From Methylobacteriaceae bacterium (GTDB lineage: Bacteria > Pseudomonadota > Alphaproteobacteria > Rhizobiales > Beijerinckiaceae), in NCBI GenBank assembly GCA_947444195.1, contig CANEZL010000035.1, forward strand, positions 1 to 49,113: DNA of 49,113 nt. Reading direction: 5' to 3'. The notes under the pieces were generated by a model that saw only the letters and a list, made by a program, of their open reading frames with translations, did no database searches and had not been told where the DNA came from. Positions 19,254 through 27,611 of this stretch are shown here, in pieces. Within the stretch, counting starts at the first letter, position 1. The number at the start of each line of letters is the position of its first letter. The position numbers and the translations under genes were made by a program.

Positions 19254-20326
19254 GGCTGCTCATCGCCACCGACGCGTGGCATCCGCAGGTCAACGGGGTG
19301 GTGCGCTCGCTCCAGCACATGGTCGAGGCGGGCCGCGCCCTCGGCTGCGAGCCGGTTCTGCTGACCCCGTCCGATTTCCGCTCGGTGCCGATGCCGGGCT
19401 ACCCCGAGATCCGCCTCGCCTACGCCACCCGGCGCAAGGTCGCCGCGCGCTGGGACGGCCTCGGGCCGACCCACGTGCACATCGCCACCGAGGGCACGGT
19501 GGGCTACGCGGTGCGCCGCCACTGCCGCGCCACCGGCCGGCCCTTCACCACGAGCTACCACACCCGGTTCCCGGAATATCTCGCCGCGCGCGCCCCCGTG
19601 CCGCAGGCCTGGACCTACGCTTGGCTGCGGCGCTTCCACGGCGCGGCCTGCGGCACCATGGTGAGCACGCCCTCGCTGGAGCAGGACCTGCGGGCGCGGG
19701 GCTTCCGCAACCTGATGCGCTGGACGCGGGGCGTCGACACCGACCTGTTCCGGCCCGCCGAGCCCGGCAGCCCGCCCCCCGCCGAGATCGCCGATCTGCC
19801 CGGTCCGCTCTTCCTGTTCGTCGGCCGCCTCGCCGTCGAGAAGAACATCGAGGCGTTCCTGCGCCTCGACCTGCCGGGAGCCAAGGTGGTGGTGGGCGAC
19901 GGGCCGGACCGGGCCCGGCTCGAGGCCCTCGCCCCCGGCGCGCGCTTCCTCGGCACGCGGACCGGCCCGGCGCTCGCCGCCCTCTACGCCGCCTGCGACG
20001 TGTTCGTGTTCCCGAGCCTCACCGACACCTTCGGCATCGTGCTGCTGGAGGCGCTGGCCTGCGGCACCCCCGTGGCGGCCTACCCGGTGACCGGCCCCCT
20101 CGACGTGATCGGCGAGACCGGCGCGGGCGTCCTCGACGCGAACCTGCGCGCGGCGGCGCTCGCCGCCCTCGCCGTTCCCCGCGCCGCCGCCCGGGCCGAG
20201 GCCCTGCGCTACAGCTGGGCGGAGAGCGCCCGGCAGTTCTACGGCAACATCGTCGATGCCCACGAGAGCGGCCCCCGCCCCCGGCCCGGCGCCCCGCCTC
20301 TCCTCGGGCTGCGCGAGCCCGCGTGA
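19250..20326 (+). CDS. agt: GT4 glycosyltransferase, Agt-like (diacylglycerol glycosyltransferase candidate)
   Basis: The 358-residue GT-B enzyme starts with GTG overlapping the stop of plcP by four bases, so translation is coupled. MRLLIATDAWHPQVNGVVRSL is the N-terminal glycine-rich acceptor loop; TSYHTRFPEY and MRWTRGVDTDLFRP are family blocks; the donor site is SLTDTFGIVLLEALACG, where the first acidic residue of the usual E-x7-E is Asp. In plcP-agt operons the enzyme glycosylates the diacylglycerol released by PlcP, replacing phospholipids with glycolipids. The sugar is not predictable here. Confidence 0.8.
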   Translation: MRLLIATDAWHPQVNGVVRSLQHMVEAGRALGCEPVLLTPSDFRSVPMPGYPEIRLAYATRRKVAARWDGLGPTHVHIATEGTVGYAVRRHCRATGRPFTTSYHTRFPEYLAARAPVPQAWTYAWLRRFHGAACGTMVSTPSLEQDLRARGFRNLMRWTRGVDTDLFRPAEPGSPPPAEIADLPGPLFLFVGRLAVEKNIEAFLRLDLPGAKVVVGDGPDRARLEALAPGARFLGTRTGPALAALYAACDVFVFPSLTDTFGIVLLEALACGTPVAAYPVTGPLDVIGETGAGVLDANLRAAALAALAVPRAAARAEALRYSWAESARQFYGNIVDAHESGPRPRPGAPPLLGLREPA

Positions 20327-20349
20327 CGGCGCCGGGCGGAGATGCGAGA

Positions 20350-20976
20350 ATGCTTGCCCCGCCCCGCCCGACCCCGCCGATGCCCCCCTTCGATCCCGCC
20401 TGCGCCGCAAGCTACCCCGCCGTGATCGGCTGCGACGAGGTCGGGCGCGGCGCCCTCTGCGGCCCCGTGGTGGTCGCGGCCGTCTTCTTCGATCCGGCCG
20501 CCCTGCCCCCCGACCTCCTGGCGCAGCTCGACGACAGCAAGCGGGTGCCCGCCCCCGTGCGCGAGCGGCTGACGCCCCTGATCCGGGCCGAGGCCCGGGT
20601 CGCGGTGGCGGCGGGGTCGCGCGCCCTCATCGACCGGGTGAACGTGCGCGGGGCCACCCTCGACGCCATGGCCCGCGCGGTGCGCCGCCTCGGCCTCGAC
20701 GCCACGGTCCTCGTGGACGGGCGCGATCCGGTTCCGGGCCTGTCGCAGCCCTGCCGGGCGGTGATCGGCGGCGACCGCCTCGTGCCGCAGATCGCCGCCG
20801 CCTCGATCGTCGCCAAGACGCTGCGCGACGCCCTGATGCGCCGCCTGGCGCTGCGCCACCCGGACTATGCCTGGGAACGCAATGTCGGCTACGGCACCGC
20901 CGCCCACCGCCACGGCCTCGCCGCCCGCGGGCGCAGCCCGCACCACCGGGTGAGCTTCACTCGCGGCTACGGGTGA
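20350..20976 (+). CDS. rnhB: Ribonuclease HII
   Basis: Removes ribonucleotides and RNA primers from RNA-DNA hybrids. The 208-residue protein has the RNase HII motifs: GCDEVGRGALCGPVVVAAV (catalytic Asp-Glu), LDDSKRV, the DGRDP acidic site, and the block AAASIVAKTLRDALM followed by NVGYGTAAH. The ATG at 20350 is preferred; an in-frame ATG ten codons later is also possible. It follows the glycosyltransferase by 23 bp and ends 7 bp before a convergent gene. Confidence 0.96.
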   Translation: MLAPPRPTPPMPPFDPACAASYPAVIGCDEVGRGALCGPVVVAAVFFDPAALPPDLLAQLDDSKRVPAPVRERLTPLIRAEARVAVAAGSRALIDRVNVRGATLDAMARAVRRLGLDATVLVDGRDPVPGLSQPCRAVIGGDRLVPQIAAASIVAKTLRDALMRRLALRHPDYAWERNVGYGTAAHRHGLAARGRSPHHRVSFTRGYG

Positions 20977-20983
20977 GCCGGAT

Positions 20984-22078
20984 TCAGAACAGGGCGAGCT
21001 GGCTGCCGGGCACGGCGAAGGCCCCCGTATTCAGGCTCGCGGGCCGCTCCGGGTAGCCCAGGCGCGCCTTGGCGAGGCGCACGCGCTGGGCGACGAGGTC
21101 GGCGAAGGCGCCCCGGCCGCGCATGCGCGTGCCGAACGCCGCATCGTAGAGCTTCCCGCCCCGCGCCTGGGCGACGAGGGACAGGGCGTGCGCCTGCCGT
21201 CCGGGATAGTGCTCGGCGAACCAGTCGGCGACGAGGTCCTTCAGCTCGTGGGGCAGGCGCAGGAGGGTGTGGGCGGCCCCGTCGGCGCCGCAGGCGCGGG
21301 CCTCCGCCAGGATCGCCTCGATCTCGTGGTCGTTCAGGGCGGGAATCACCGGAGCCACCAGCACGCTCACCGGCACGCCTGCCGCGCTCAAGGCGCGGAT
21401 CGCCTCCAGGCGCTTGCGCGGATGGGGCGCCCGCGGCTCCATCCGGCGGGCGAGGTCCGGGTCGAGGGTCGTGACGGAGACGGCGACCCGCACGAGGTTC
21501 TCGGCCGCCATCTCCGCGAGGATGTCGCGGTCCCGCAGCACGAGGTTCGACTTGGTGACGAGGCCCACGGGATGGCGGTGGCGGGCCAGCACCGCGAGGA
21601 TCTGGCGGGTGATTCCGTGGCTCCGCTCGATTGGCTGGTAGGGGTCGGTGGCGGTGCCGAGGGCGATCGGCGACGGCCGGTAGCCGGGGGCCGCGAGTTC
21701 GCGGGCGAGCAGCGCCGCCGCGTCGGGCTTGGCGAAGAGGCGCGTCTCGAAATCGAGCCCCGGCGAGAGCCCCACATAGGCGTGGTTCGGCCGGGCGAAG
21801 CAGTAGATGCAGCCGTGCTCGCAGCCGCGATAGGGGTTGATCGAGCGGTCGAAGGCGATGTCGGAGGAGTCGTTGCGGGTGATGATGCTGCGGGCCCGCT
21901 CCAGCGTCACCTCCGTGCGCAGGCGCGCCGGCTCGGCCTCCGCCGGCCAGCCGTCGTCGAAGGCCTCGCGGGTGGCGGCCTCGAACCGACCGTCCGGGTT
22001 GAGGGTGGCGCCCCGGCCGCGCCGGGCCGAGGCGGCCGGGGCGCCGGAAGCACGTCGTCCTTCGTCGGGCCGGCCCAT
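20984..22078 (-). CDS. Radical SAM protein, PA0069/Rv2578c family
   Basis: The 364-residue protein carries the radical SAM cluster motif C-x3-C-x2-C in RGCEHGCIYCFARPNHAYVG and the downstream GTATDPYQPIE and LVTKSNLVLRD blocks common in the SplB-like PA0069 family. The N-terminal 20 residues are Arg/Gly/Ala-rich and may not all be translated. The reaction is unknown for this family. It is convergent with rnhB, only 7 bp apart, leaving no room for a separate terminator. Confidence 0.9.
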   Translation of the reverse strand: MGRPDEGRRASGAPAASARRGRGATLNPDGRFEAATREAFDDGWPAEAEPARLRTEVTLERARSIITRNDSSDIAFDRSINPYRGCEHGCIYCFARPNHAYVGLSPGLDFETRLFAKPDAAALLARELAAPGYRPSPIALGTATDPYQPIERSHGITRQILAVLARHRHPVGLVTKSNLVLRDRDILAEMAAENLVRVAVSVTTLDPDLARRMEPRAPHPRKRLEAIRALSAAGVPVSVLVAPVIPALNDHEIEAILAEARACGADGAAHTLLRLPHELKDLVADWFAEHYPGRQAHALSLVAQARGGKLYDAAFGTRMRGRGAFADLVAQRVRLAKARLGYPERPASLNTGAFAVPGSQLALF

Positions 22079-22244
22079 CCCGCGCTCCCCTACTCTCCAC
22101 GATCAGGAACATATAGCGAACATTCGGGAGGCGGGCGCACATAATTCAGGCACCGGGGCCGTGGGAGACCCCCCGCCTTGACGATCGGCCGGTTTCGGAG
22201 CGGCGGACGGGTTCCCTCGCCGCCGAAATCGGTTATCGGCGCGC

Positions 22245-22766
22245 ATGCTTTCCGCGGTGACCTACATCGCCCGGCCGGACGGGCCGGACGCCATCGATCA
22301 GCTGGCCGACACCCTCGGGGCCCTGGTGGCGGGGGTGGCGGCGGGCCTCGTGAGCGATGCCGTGATCGTCGCGGGCGCGGAGAACGACGAGGTCGCCACC
22401 GTGGCCGACGCCACGGGTGCCGCCCTCGTCGTGCGCCCGCGCGGGGCGAGCCCGTGGCTCACCGGGGCCCGCTCGGCCCGGCGCGACTGGGTGCTGTGCC
22501 TGGAGGCCGGGGACGTGCCGGCGGAGGGCTGGATCCGCACCCTCGACCGCTTCATCGGCACGGCGCGCCCCGAGACCGCCCTCGCCCGCCTGCGCCGGCC
22601 GCAGAGCGGCCTGCCCGCGCGGCTGATCCTGCGGGGCGAGAGCGTGCTCGGCGTCGCCCGTCCCCGGGCGGGGGACCTCGTCCGGCGCGAGAAGCTGGTG
22701 GCCGGCCCGGTCTTCGCGCCGCGGCTGAAGGCGCGCCACCTCATCGCCCGGATCGAGCGGGCCTGA
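22245..22766 (+). CDS. Small glycosyltransferase family 2-like protein of unknown function
   Basis: The 173-residue protein opens with MLSAVTYIARPDGPDAIDQL and contains WVLCLEAGDVPAEGWI, reminiscent of the D-x-D-containing segment of GT2 enzymes, though the usual second Asp is not clear. A moderately hydrophobic stretch (LGALVAGVAAGLVSDAVIVAGA) may be part of the Rossmann-like fold. It ends two bases before the convergent moaB gene. I do not recognise a function; the reading frame is supported by its start context and codon pattern. Confidence 0.7.
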   Translation: MLSAVTYIARPDGPDAIDQLADTLGALVAGVAAGLVSDAVIVAGAENDEVATVADATGAALVVRPRGASPWLTGARSARRDWVLCLEAGDVPAEGWIRTLDRFIGTARPETALARLRRPQSGLPARLILRGESVLGVARPRAGDLVRREKLVAGPVFAPRLKARHLIARIERA

Positions 22767-22768
22767 GG

Positions 22769-23338
22769 TCAGACCGCGACGGCGGCACCCCGGCGCAGGT
22801 GCTCGTCGAGGCGGGGCATGATCTCGACGAAGTTGCAGGGGCGGTGCCGGTAGTCGAGCTGCTGGGCCAGGATCCCGTCCCAGGCGTCGCGGCAGGCCCC
22901 GGGGGAGCCCGGCAGCACGAAGATGTAGGTCGCCCGCGCGACCCCGGCGGTGGCCCGCGACTGCAGGGTCGAGGTGCCGATCTTGTCGTAGGAGATGCGG
23001 TGGAACACCGCCGAGAAGCCGTCCATGCGCTTCTCGAACAGGGGCTCCAGGGCCTCCGGCGTGACGTCGCGCCCGGTGAAGCCGGTGCCGCCCGTGGTGA
23101 TCACCGCGTCGATGGCGGGGTCGCGCGTCCAGGCCTCCACCTGTCCCCGGATCGCGGGGATCTCGTCGGGGACGATGGCGCGTGCGGCGAGCCTGTGCCC
23201 GGCCTCGGCGAGGCGCTGGCACAGGGTGTCGCCGGAGCGGTCGTCCTCGGGGCGCCGGGTGTCCGACACGGTGAGCACGGCGATGCCGAGCGGCAGGAAG
23301 GGGCGCTCGGCCGGAATCTGCGGTGTCGCGGCTGGCAT
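22769..23338 (-). CDS. moaB: Molybdenum cofactor biosynthesis protein B
   Basis: The 189-residue MoaB/Mog-type protein probably adenylylates molybdopterin during molybdenum cofactor synthesis. Hallmarks are AVLTVSDTRRPEDDRSGD, VITTGGTGFTGRDVTPEAL (the molybdopterin-binding loop) and FVLPGSPGACRDAWDGIL. I chose the ATG at 23338 (MPAATPQIPAERPF); ten further residues upstream are possible but lack support. Moco is relevant here because formate dehydrogenases of methylotrophs need it. Confidence 0.94.
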   Translation of the reverse strand: MPAATPQIPAERPFLPLGIAVLTVSDTRRPEDDRSGDTLCQRLAEAGHRLAARAIVPDEIPAIRGQVEAWTRDPAIDAVITTGGTGFTGRDVTPEALEPLFEKRMDGFSAVFHRISYDKIGTSTLQSRATAGVARATYIFVLPGSPGACRDAWDGILAQQLDYRHRPCNFVEIMPRLDEHLRRGAAVAV

Positions 23339-23386
23339 GAACGGCCCCTCGGCTTCGGATCGGACCACGATATGGGGCCGCGCCGG

Positions 23387-23401
23387 GCCCCTGTCAGGGG
23401 C
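23387..23401 (-). terminator. Short GC hairpin after the Nudix gene
   Basis: GCCCCTG (23387-23393) and CAGGGGC (23395-23401) form a compact dyad between the stop of the Nudix gene and the start of moaB. No T-run follows on the minus strand, so it may only be a weak terminator. Confidence 0.35.
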
Positions 23402-23409
23402 GCCCGCCT

Positions 23410-23982
23410 TCAGCGCGAGGCGAACAGGTCGGGCCGGCGCAGGCGCAGCGCGTAGACGAGGACCAGGGTCTTCAGGTCCGCGAGGGTGCCGTCCTCGCTC
23501 ATCCGCGCGAGGGCGTCGAGGGGCAGTTCGTGCGTGGTGATCGCCTCGTTCTCCTCGGCGAGGCCGCCGCCGGGGCCGGCCCTGTCCCCGTCGCCGTAGG
23601 GGGCGAGGAACAGGTCCATCCGCTCTGTGGAGATGCCCGGCATGCTCCAGGCGCTCGCCACCGGCTCCAGGGCGGCGAGGCGCAGCCCGGTCTCCTCGTA
23701 GGCCTCCCGGCGCGCGCCCTCCTCGGGCTCGTTCTCGTCGAGGATGCCGGCCACCGCCTCCATCAGTTCGGGCGGCCCCTCGGCGAACAGCACGGGCGCG
23801 CGGAACTGCGAGACCAGCAGGGCGACGCGCCGCACGGGATCGTAGGGCAGCACCGCCACCGCCCGCCCGTGATCCTCGATCTCGCGCTTGAAGCGGGTGC
23901 CGTTCGGCATCGTCACCTCGGCCACGAGGAAACGGGCCCAGCCGTCGTGGATCAGGCGGGTTCCGCCGATGATGGGGGCCAT
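23410..23982 (-). CDS. Nudix hydrolase, NudK-like nucleoside diphosphate-sugar pyrophosphatase
   Basis: The 190-residue protein has a Nudix box GILDENEPEEGARREAYEET with one residue fewer before the RE pair than the classical pattern, a spacing also found in E. coli NudK (GDP-mannose hydrolase). The flanking ELMEAVAG and SMPGISTERMDLFLA support the ADP-ribose/GDP-mannose pyrophosphatase branch. I chose ATG 23982 over the ATG at 23991 because GGAAGG ends nine bases before it, while the other start touches that site. The substrate is not certain. Confidence 0.9.
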   Translation of the reverse strand: MAPIIGGTRLIHDGWARFLVAEVTMPNGTRFKREIEDHGRAVAVLPYDPVRRVALLVSQFRAPVLFAEGPPELMEAVAGILDENEPEEGARREAYEETGLRLAALEPVASAWSMPGISTERMDLFLAPYGDGDRAGPGGGLAEENEAITTHELPLDALARMSEDGTLADLKTLVLVYALRLRRPDLFASR

Positions 23983-24107
23983 GACGCGCATCCTTCCAAC
24001 GGTCCGGAGCGGCACCGGAGCCGCCCCGATGGCGCGCCCCATGGCGGGGGATTGCGGCATCAGCGCGAAGAGGACGGGACCTTCTGTGGATCGCGCCCCG
24101 GCGCGGA

Positions 24108-24341
24108 TCAGACCTGCGCCCGGCGGATGGTGAAGCGCAGGGTCTCCCCGTCGCGCTCGGTCCCGTCGAGGCGGTCCCCGGTCTCGCGCACGAGGTTCGG
24201 GATGTCGATGGCGGCCATCGGATCGGTGCAGGTCACCCGCAATTCGGCGCCCGCCGGCAGGGCCCGCAGGGCCTTGCGGGTGCGCAGCACCGGCAGGGGG
24301 CATTTGAGGCCGCGCAGGTCGAGGTCGGTGGCGTTCGTCAT
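24108..24341 (-). CDS. tusA: TusA/SirA family sulfurtransferase
   Basis: The 77-residue protein has the diagnostic CPLPVLRTRKAL motif with the sulfur-carrying cysteine at residue 14 (LDLRGLKCPLPV), and the TDPMAAIDIPNL segment of the TusA fold. TusA-like proteins relay persulfide sulfur for tRNA thiolation or molybdenum cofactor maturation; moaB lies about 1 kb away. It is separated from the Nudix gene by 125 bp with no visible structure. Confidence 0.93.
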   Translation of the reverse strand: MTNATDLDLRGLKCPLPVLRTRKALRALPAGAELRVTCTDPMAAIDIPNLVRETGDRLDGTERDGETLRFTIRRAQV

Positions 24342-24355
24342 CGGCTGGCACGGAA

Positions 24356-24386
24356 AAGGGCCCCGCCGGCACTGCCGGCGGGGCCC
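24356..24386 (-). terminator. Intrinsic terminator of the Gly/Tyr-rich protein gene
   Basis: GGGCCCCGCCGGC (24358-24370) pairs perfectly with GCCGGCGGGGCCC (24374-24386), and on the minus strand the stem is followed directly by TTTT. It lies 44 bp past the stop of the gene ending at 24430 and also insulates tusA, which starts 15 bp further on. Confidence 0.85.
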
Positions 24387-24429
24387 GGATCTATCGGACC
24401 TCAGCGCTTATCGGAGCTGGGCGTCCGGC

Positions 24430-24846
24430 TTACCAGCCGTAGCCGTAGGCCGGATAGCTGTAGCCGTAGGACGGGTAGCCGTAGCCATAGCCGTAGCCGG
24501 CCGGGGCGTAGCCGTAGGCCGGGTAGCCGTAGCCGCCACCGTAATAGCCGTAGCGGGGAGCCGCGCTCGCCGCGATGGCGCCGCCGATCAGGCCGATCGC
24601 CGCGCCGGCGAAGGCCGCGCCGGCCGCGTTGCGGCGGTAGCCGTAGCCGCGGTAGCCGTAACCCCGGCCGTAGCCGCCGCCGTAGTAGCCGCGGCGCCAG
24701 CCCACATGCTCGACCGTGGCGTTGCCGCCGCCGACCTGGGCGCCGGTGAGCGCCGGAAGCGGCGCGGCCTCGGCGGTGCCGACCGTGCCCACAGACATGC
24801 CGATGGCCGTGGTGCCGGCAAGCGCGAGAGCCATGAAACGCGACAT
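24430..24846 (-). CDS. Secreted Gly/Tyr-rich low-complexity protein
   Basis: The 138-residue protein has a Sec signal peptide (MSRFMALALAGTTAIGMSVG, cleavage probably after AEA at about residue 27). The mature part has a short non-repetitive segment, two GYG/GYGYRGYGYRR-type repeat tracts and a hydrophobic Gly/Ala stretch (AAFAGAAIGLIGGAIAASA) between them that could span a membrane. It ends GYGW. Similar proteins are common in Methylobacterium and related Rhizobiales; function unknown, perhaps envelope-associated. A ribosome-binding site (GGAGACTGCG) precedes the start and a strong terminator follows. Confidence 0.85.
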   Translation of the reverse strand: MSRFMALALAGTTAIGMSVGTVGTAEAAPLPALTGAQVGGGNATVEHVGWRRGYYGGGYGRGYGYRGYGYRRNAAGAAFAGAAIGLIGGAIAASAAPRYGYYGGGYGYPAYGYAPAGYGYGYGYPSYGYSYPAYGYGW

Positions 24847-24980
24847 GATCGCAGTCTCCTCAGGTTGAAGGTGCCCTGAGAACGGCGACGGCGCCAAACC
24901 GTTCCGCGCGCCGCCGCACGCATCGCGCCGCGTGGGGGACCGGCATGTGCGCAGCGGCACCCGGCCCGCCCGGGCCGGGC

Positions 24981-26348
24981 TCAGAACGTGCAGGCCTCGA
25001 AGGCGGGCTCCACGGAGCGGCGCCAGGAGCCCTCGTAGTCCGCGAGCCGGTCCTCCGCCCGCGAGCGGCCGGCCGCGACGATGGCTTCCAGGGGCTGCAG
25101 GTAGAGCGTCTCGTCCCGGCCCGCCGCGTCCCGGCGCGCCCGGGCCTGGAGGCCGGTGCGGGCGATGGCCAGCGCCTCCGCCGCCACGGCCCCGAGGCTG
25201 CGCCCGCAGACGGGGGTGGCGAGGCCGAGGCGCGGCACGGTGGCGCGCATCGCCTCGCGCCCCTGCGCGCTCCAGCCCTTGGTGAGGTCGAGGGCCGCGT
25301 CGAGGGCGGCCTCGTCGTAGAGCAGGCCCGTCCAGAAGGCGGCCTGGGCGGCGATCATGCCGGCATCGCCCACATCGGCGCCGCGCATCTCCAGGAAGCG
25401 CTTGAGGCGCACCTCCGGGAAGGCGGTGGAGGCGTGGTTCGCCCAGTCCGACACGGTGGCGTACTCGCCCGGGAGCTGGGGGAGCCTGCCGGCCATCAGG
25501 TCGCGGAAGGAGGCGCCGGAGACGTCGTGGTAGGTGTCCCCGCGCTTGACGAAGTACATCGGCATGTCGAGGAGCCAGTCGACATAGGCCTCGTAGCCGA
25601 AGCCCGCCTCGAAGGCGAAGGGCAGCATGCCGGTCCGGTCCGCGTCCGTGTCGCGCCAGATCTCGGAGCGGCGCGAGAGGAAGCCGTTCGGCCGCCCGTC
25701 GGTGAAGGGCGAGTTGGCGAACAGCGCCGTCGCCACCGGCTGCAGGGCGAGGGAGGCGCGCATCTTGCGCACCATGTCGGCCTCGGAGGCGAAATCCACG
25801 TTCACCTGCACGGTGGCGGTGCGCAGCATCATGTCGAGGCCGAGGCTTCCCACCTTCGGCATGTAGCCGGCCATGATGCGGTAGCGGCTCTTCGGCATGA
25901 CGGGCGTCTCCTCGCGCCGCCATTTCGGGCTCATGCCGAGGTCGAGGAAGCCGATCCCGAGGGGTTCGGCGGCCCGCGCCGTGGCGGCGAGGTGCTCCTC
26001 CAGCTCCCGCGCGGTGGCGTGCACGTCGGGGAGCGCCGCCCCGGACAGCTCGAACTGCCCGCCGGGCTCGATGGAGATCGCGCCGCCCTCCTCGGCGGCG
26101 AGGCCGATGACGTTGCCGAGATCCGTGATCGGCTCCCAGCCGGTCTCGCGGGCGAGCCCTTCGAGGAGCGCGCGGATGCCGCGCTCGCCCGCGTAGGGCA
26201 CGGGCTCGCGGGTCTCCCGGTAGAAGGGGATCTTCTCGTGCTCCGTGCCGATGCGGAAGCGCTCGCGCGGCTTCTCGCCGTCGGAGAACCACGCGATCAG
26301 TTCGGCGCGCGTGGTGAGCGGGGTCGCGTCTGAGGTGTCGCGCGCCAT
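24981..26348 (-). CDS. gshA: Glutamate-cysteine ligase (plant/alphaproteobacterial type)
   Basis: Makes gamma-glutamylcysteine, the first step of glutathione synthesis. The 455-residue protein belongs to the plant-type GCS2 family: RIGTEHEKIPFY (about 32) and SIEPGGQFELSG (about 90) carry catalytic residues, then MAGYMPKVGSLGLDMMLRTA, the ATVQVNVDFA strand, and YVDWLLDMPMYFVKRGD. The ATG at 26348 gives MARDTSDATPLTTRAEL; the longer frame upstream is unrelated. Glutathione also matters to the GST at 3552 and to formaldehyde handling in some methylotrophs. Confidence 0.96.
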   Translation of the reverse strand: MARDTSDATPLTTRAELIAWFSDGEKPRERFRIGTEHEKIPFYRETREPVPYAGERGIRALLEGLARETGWEPITDLGNVIGLAAEEGGAISIEPGGQFELSGAALPDVHATARELEEHLAATARAAEPLGIGFLDLGMSPKWRREETPVMPKSRYRIMAGYMPKVGSLGLDMMLRTATVQVNVDFASEADMVRKMRASLALQPVATALFANSPFTDGRPNGFLSRRSEIWRDTDADRTGMLPFAFEAGFGYEAYVDWLLDMPMYFVKRGDTYHDVSGASFRDLMAGRLPQLPGEYATVSDWANHASTAFPEVRLKRFLEMRGADVGDAGMIAAQAAFWTGLLYDEAALDAALDLTKGWSAQGREAMRATVPRLGLATPVCGRSLGAVAAEALAIARTGLQARARRDAAGRDETLYLQPLEAIVAAGRSRAEDRLADYEGSWRRSVEPAFEACTF

Positions 26349-26411
26349 GCGCCTCTGCCCGTTTGCGTCGATCGTCGATGGGGGATGGATGCGCGGCCGG
26401 CGCGTCCAGGG

Positions 26412-26458
26412 TTGCTCGCCCGTTGAACGGGATGTCGTGCGCTTAATCCAGCGAGCAA
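26412..26458 (-). promoter_or_regulatory. Nested inverted repeats upstream of the glutamate-cysteine ligase gene
   Basis: TTGCTCGC (26412-26419) faces GCGAGCAA (26451-26458), with a smaller dyad CCCGTTGAACGGG (26419-26431) inside. The unit is 64-110 bp upstream of the ligase start and past the rsmE stop, so it could be a leader structure, an operator or an rsmE 3' hairpin. Confidence 0.4.
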
Positions 26459-26567
26459 GGCGCGACAACGCGGGCAGGCGCGACCATCCTGCGCGGAAAC
26501 GGGGCCGTCGGCGGCCCGGAGCCCGCGCCATGTGCGATGCCGCACACGGGGCGGGGCGCGCCGCGCC

Positions 26568-27320
26568 TCAGCGCCCGTCGCCGAGCACGGCCTGGACCAG
26601 GGCGAGCACGGCGACGGCGGCCGTGTCCGCCCGCAGGATGCGGGGCCCGAGGGAGAGGGCCACGCCGTTCGGCCGGGCGCGGACCCGCTCCCGCTCCTCG
26701 GGGGAGAACCCGCCCTCCGGCCCCACCAGCACCGCGAGCGGGGGATGCTCCGCCTCGCCCGCCGCCGCGCGCAGGGCCCGGACCGGATCGGCGACGGGGG
26801 CGTCCTCGTCGCAGAAGACCAGGAGCCGATCGGGGGCGAGGGCGTCGAGGGCCTCGTCGAGGCGCTGGCCCTCGGCGATCTCGGGAATCGCCAGGACGCC
26901 GCACTGCTCGGCCGCCTCCACCGCGTTGGCGCGCAGGCGCTCGAGGTTGATCCGGTCCCCTTGCGTGTAGCGGGTGAAGACCGGCCGGATCGTGCCCGCC
27001 CCCATCTCCACCGCCTTCTGGGCGAGGTAGTCGAGCCGGGCGCTCTTCAGGGGCGCGAACAGGTAGTGGAGATCGGGCGCCGCCGTCTGCGCCCGGGTGC
27101 GTTCCACCACCTCCAGATCCGCGCTCTTGCGCCCGCTCGGCCGGAGCCGGGCCCGCCACTCGCCGTCGCGGCCGTTGAACAGGAGCACCGGGTCCTCGGG
27201 CTTCCGGCGCAGGACGTTGAGGAGGTAGTTGGCCTGGGCCCGGTCCAGGGGCAGGTGCGCCCCCGCGGCGAGCGCCGCCTCGACGAAGAGGCGGGGAGCG
27301 GTGAAGTCGTAGGCGGGCAT
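26568..27320 (-). CDS. rsmE: 16S rRNA (uracil(1498)-N3)-methyltransferase
   Basis: Methylates U1498 of 16S rRNA. The 250-residue SPOUT enzyme has the N-terminal PUA-like RNA-binding part (RLFVEAALAAGAHLPLDR, YLLNVLRRKPED) and the C-terminal trefoil knot that binds S-adenosylmethionine (AVLVGPEGGFSPEERE, LGPRILRADTAAVAVL). The start ATG at 27320 fits the family. It is 219 bp upstream of the glutamate-cysteine ligase gene on the same strand. Confidence 0.96.
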   Translation of the reverse strand: MPAYDFTAPRLFVEAALAAGAHLPLDRAQANYLLNVLRRKPEDPVLLFNGRDGEWRARLRPSGRKSADLEVVERTRAQTAAPDLHYLFAPLKSARLDYLAQKAVEMGAGTIRPVFTRYTQGDRINLERLRANAVEAAEQCGVLAIPEIAEGQRLDEALDALAPDRLLVFCDEDAPVADPVRALRAAAGEAEHPPLAVLVGPEGGFSPEERERVRARPNGVALSLGPRILRADTAAVAVLALVQAVLGDGR

Positions 27321-27611
27321 GGGGTCTGGTCGCGCGCGGGCGCGCCCCTGTCAACGCGCCGCCCGCCCACGGACATGTTGCCGAACGGTTACAGCGCGGA
27401 TGTTTTCCGCACTTGTCGACGGCGGAATGCCGCGCCGGGCCGCCGCGGGGGCTCCCGCTCGATATGACGCCACATTCCTATGGCGAAGGGTGGCCCACGA
27501 CATCACAGCCGATGGCCGCCGGAGATCCCGGCCACAGGATCTCGGGCGAGACAGCCCGCCGCGGTGGAGCGGCGACGGGAGCGGCACGGCGGGCGGACCA
27601 GGAGTCGAGCG

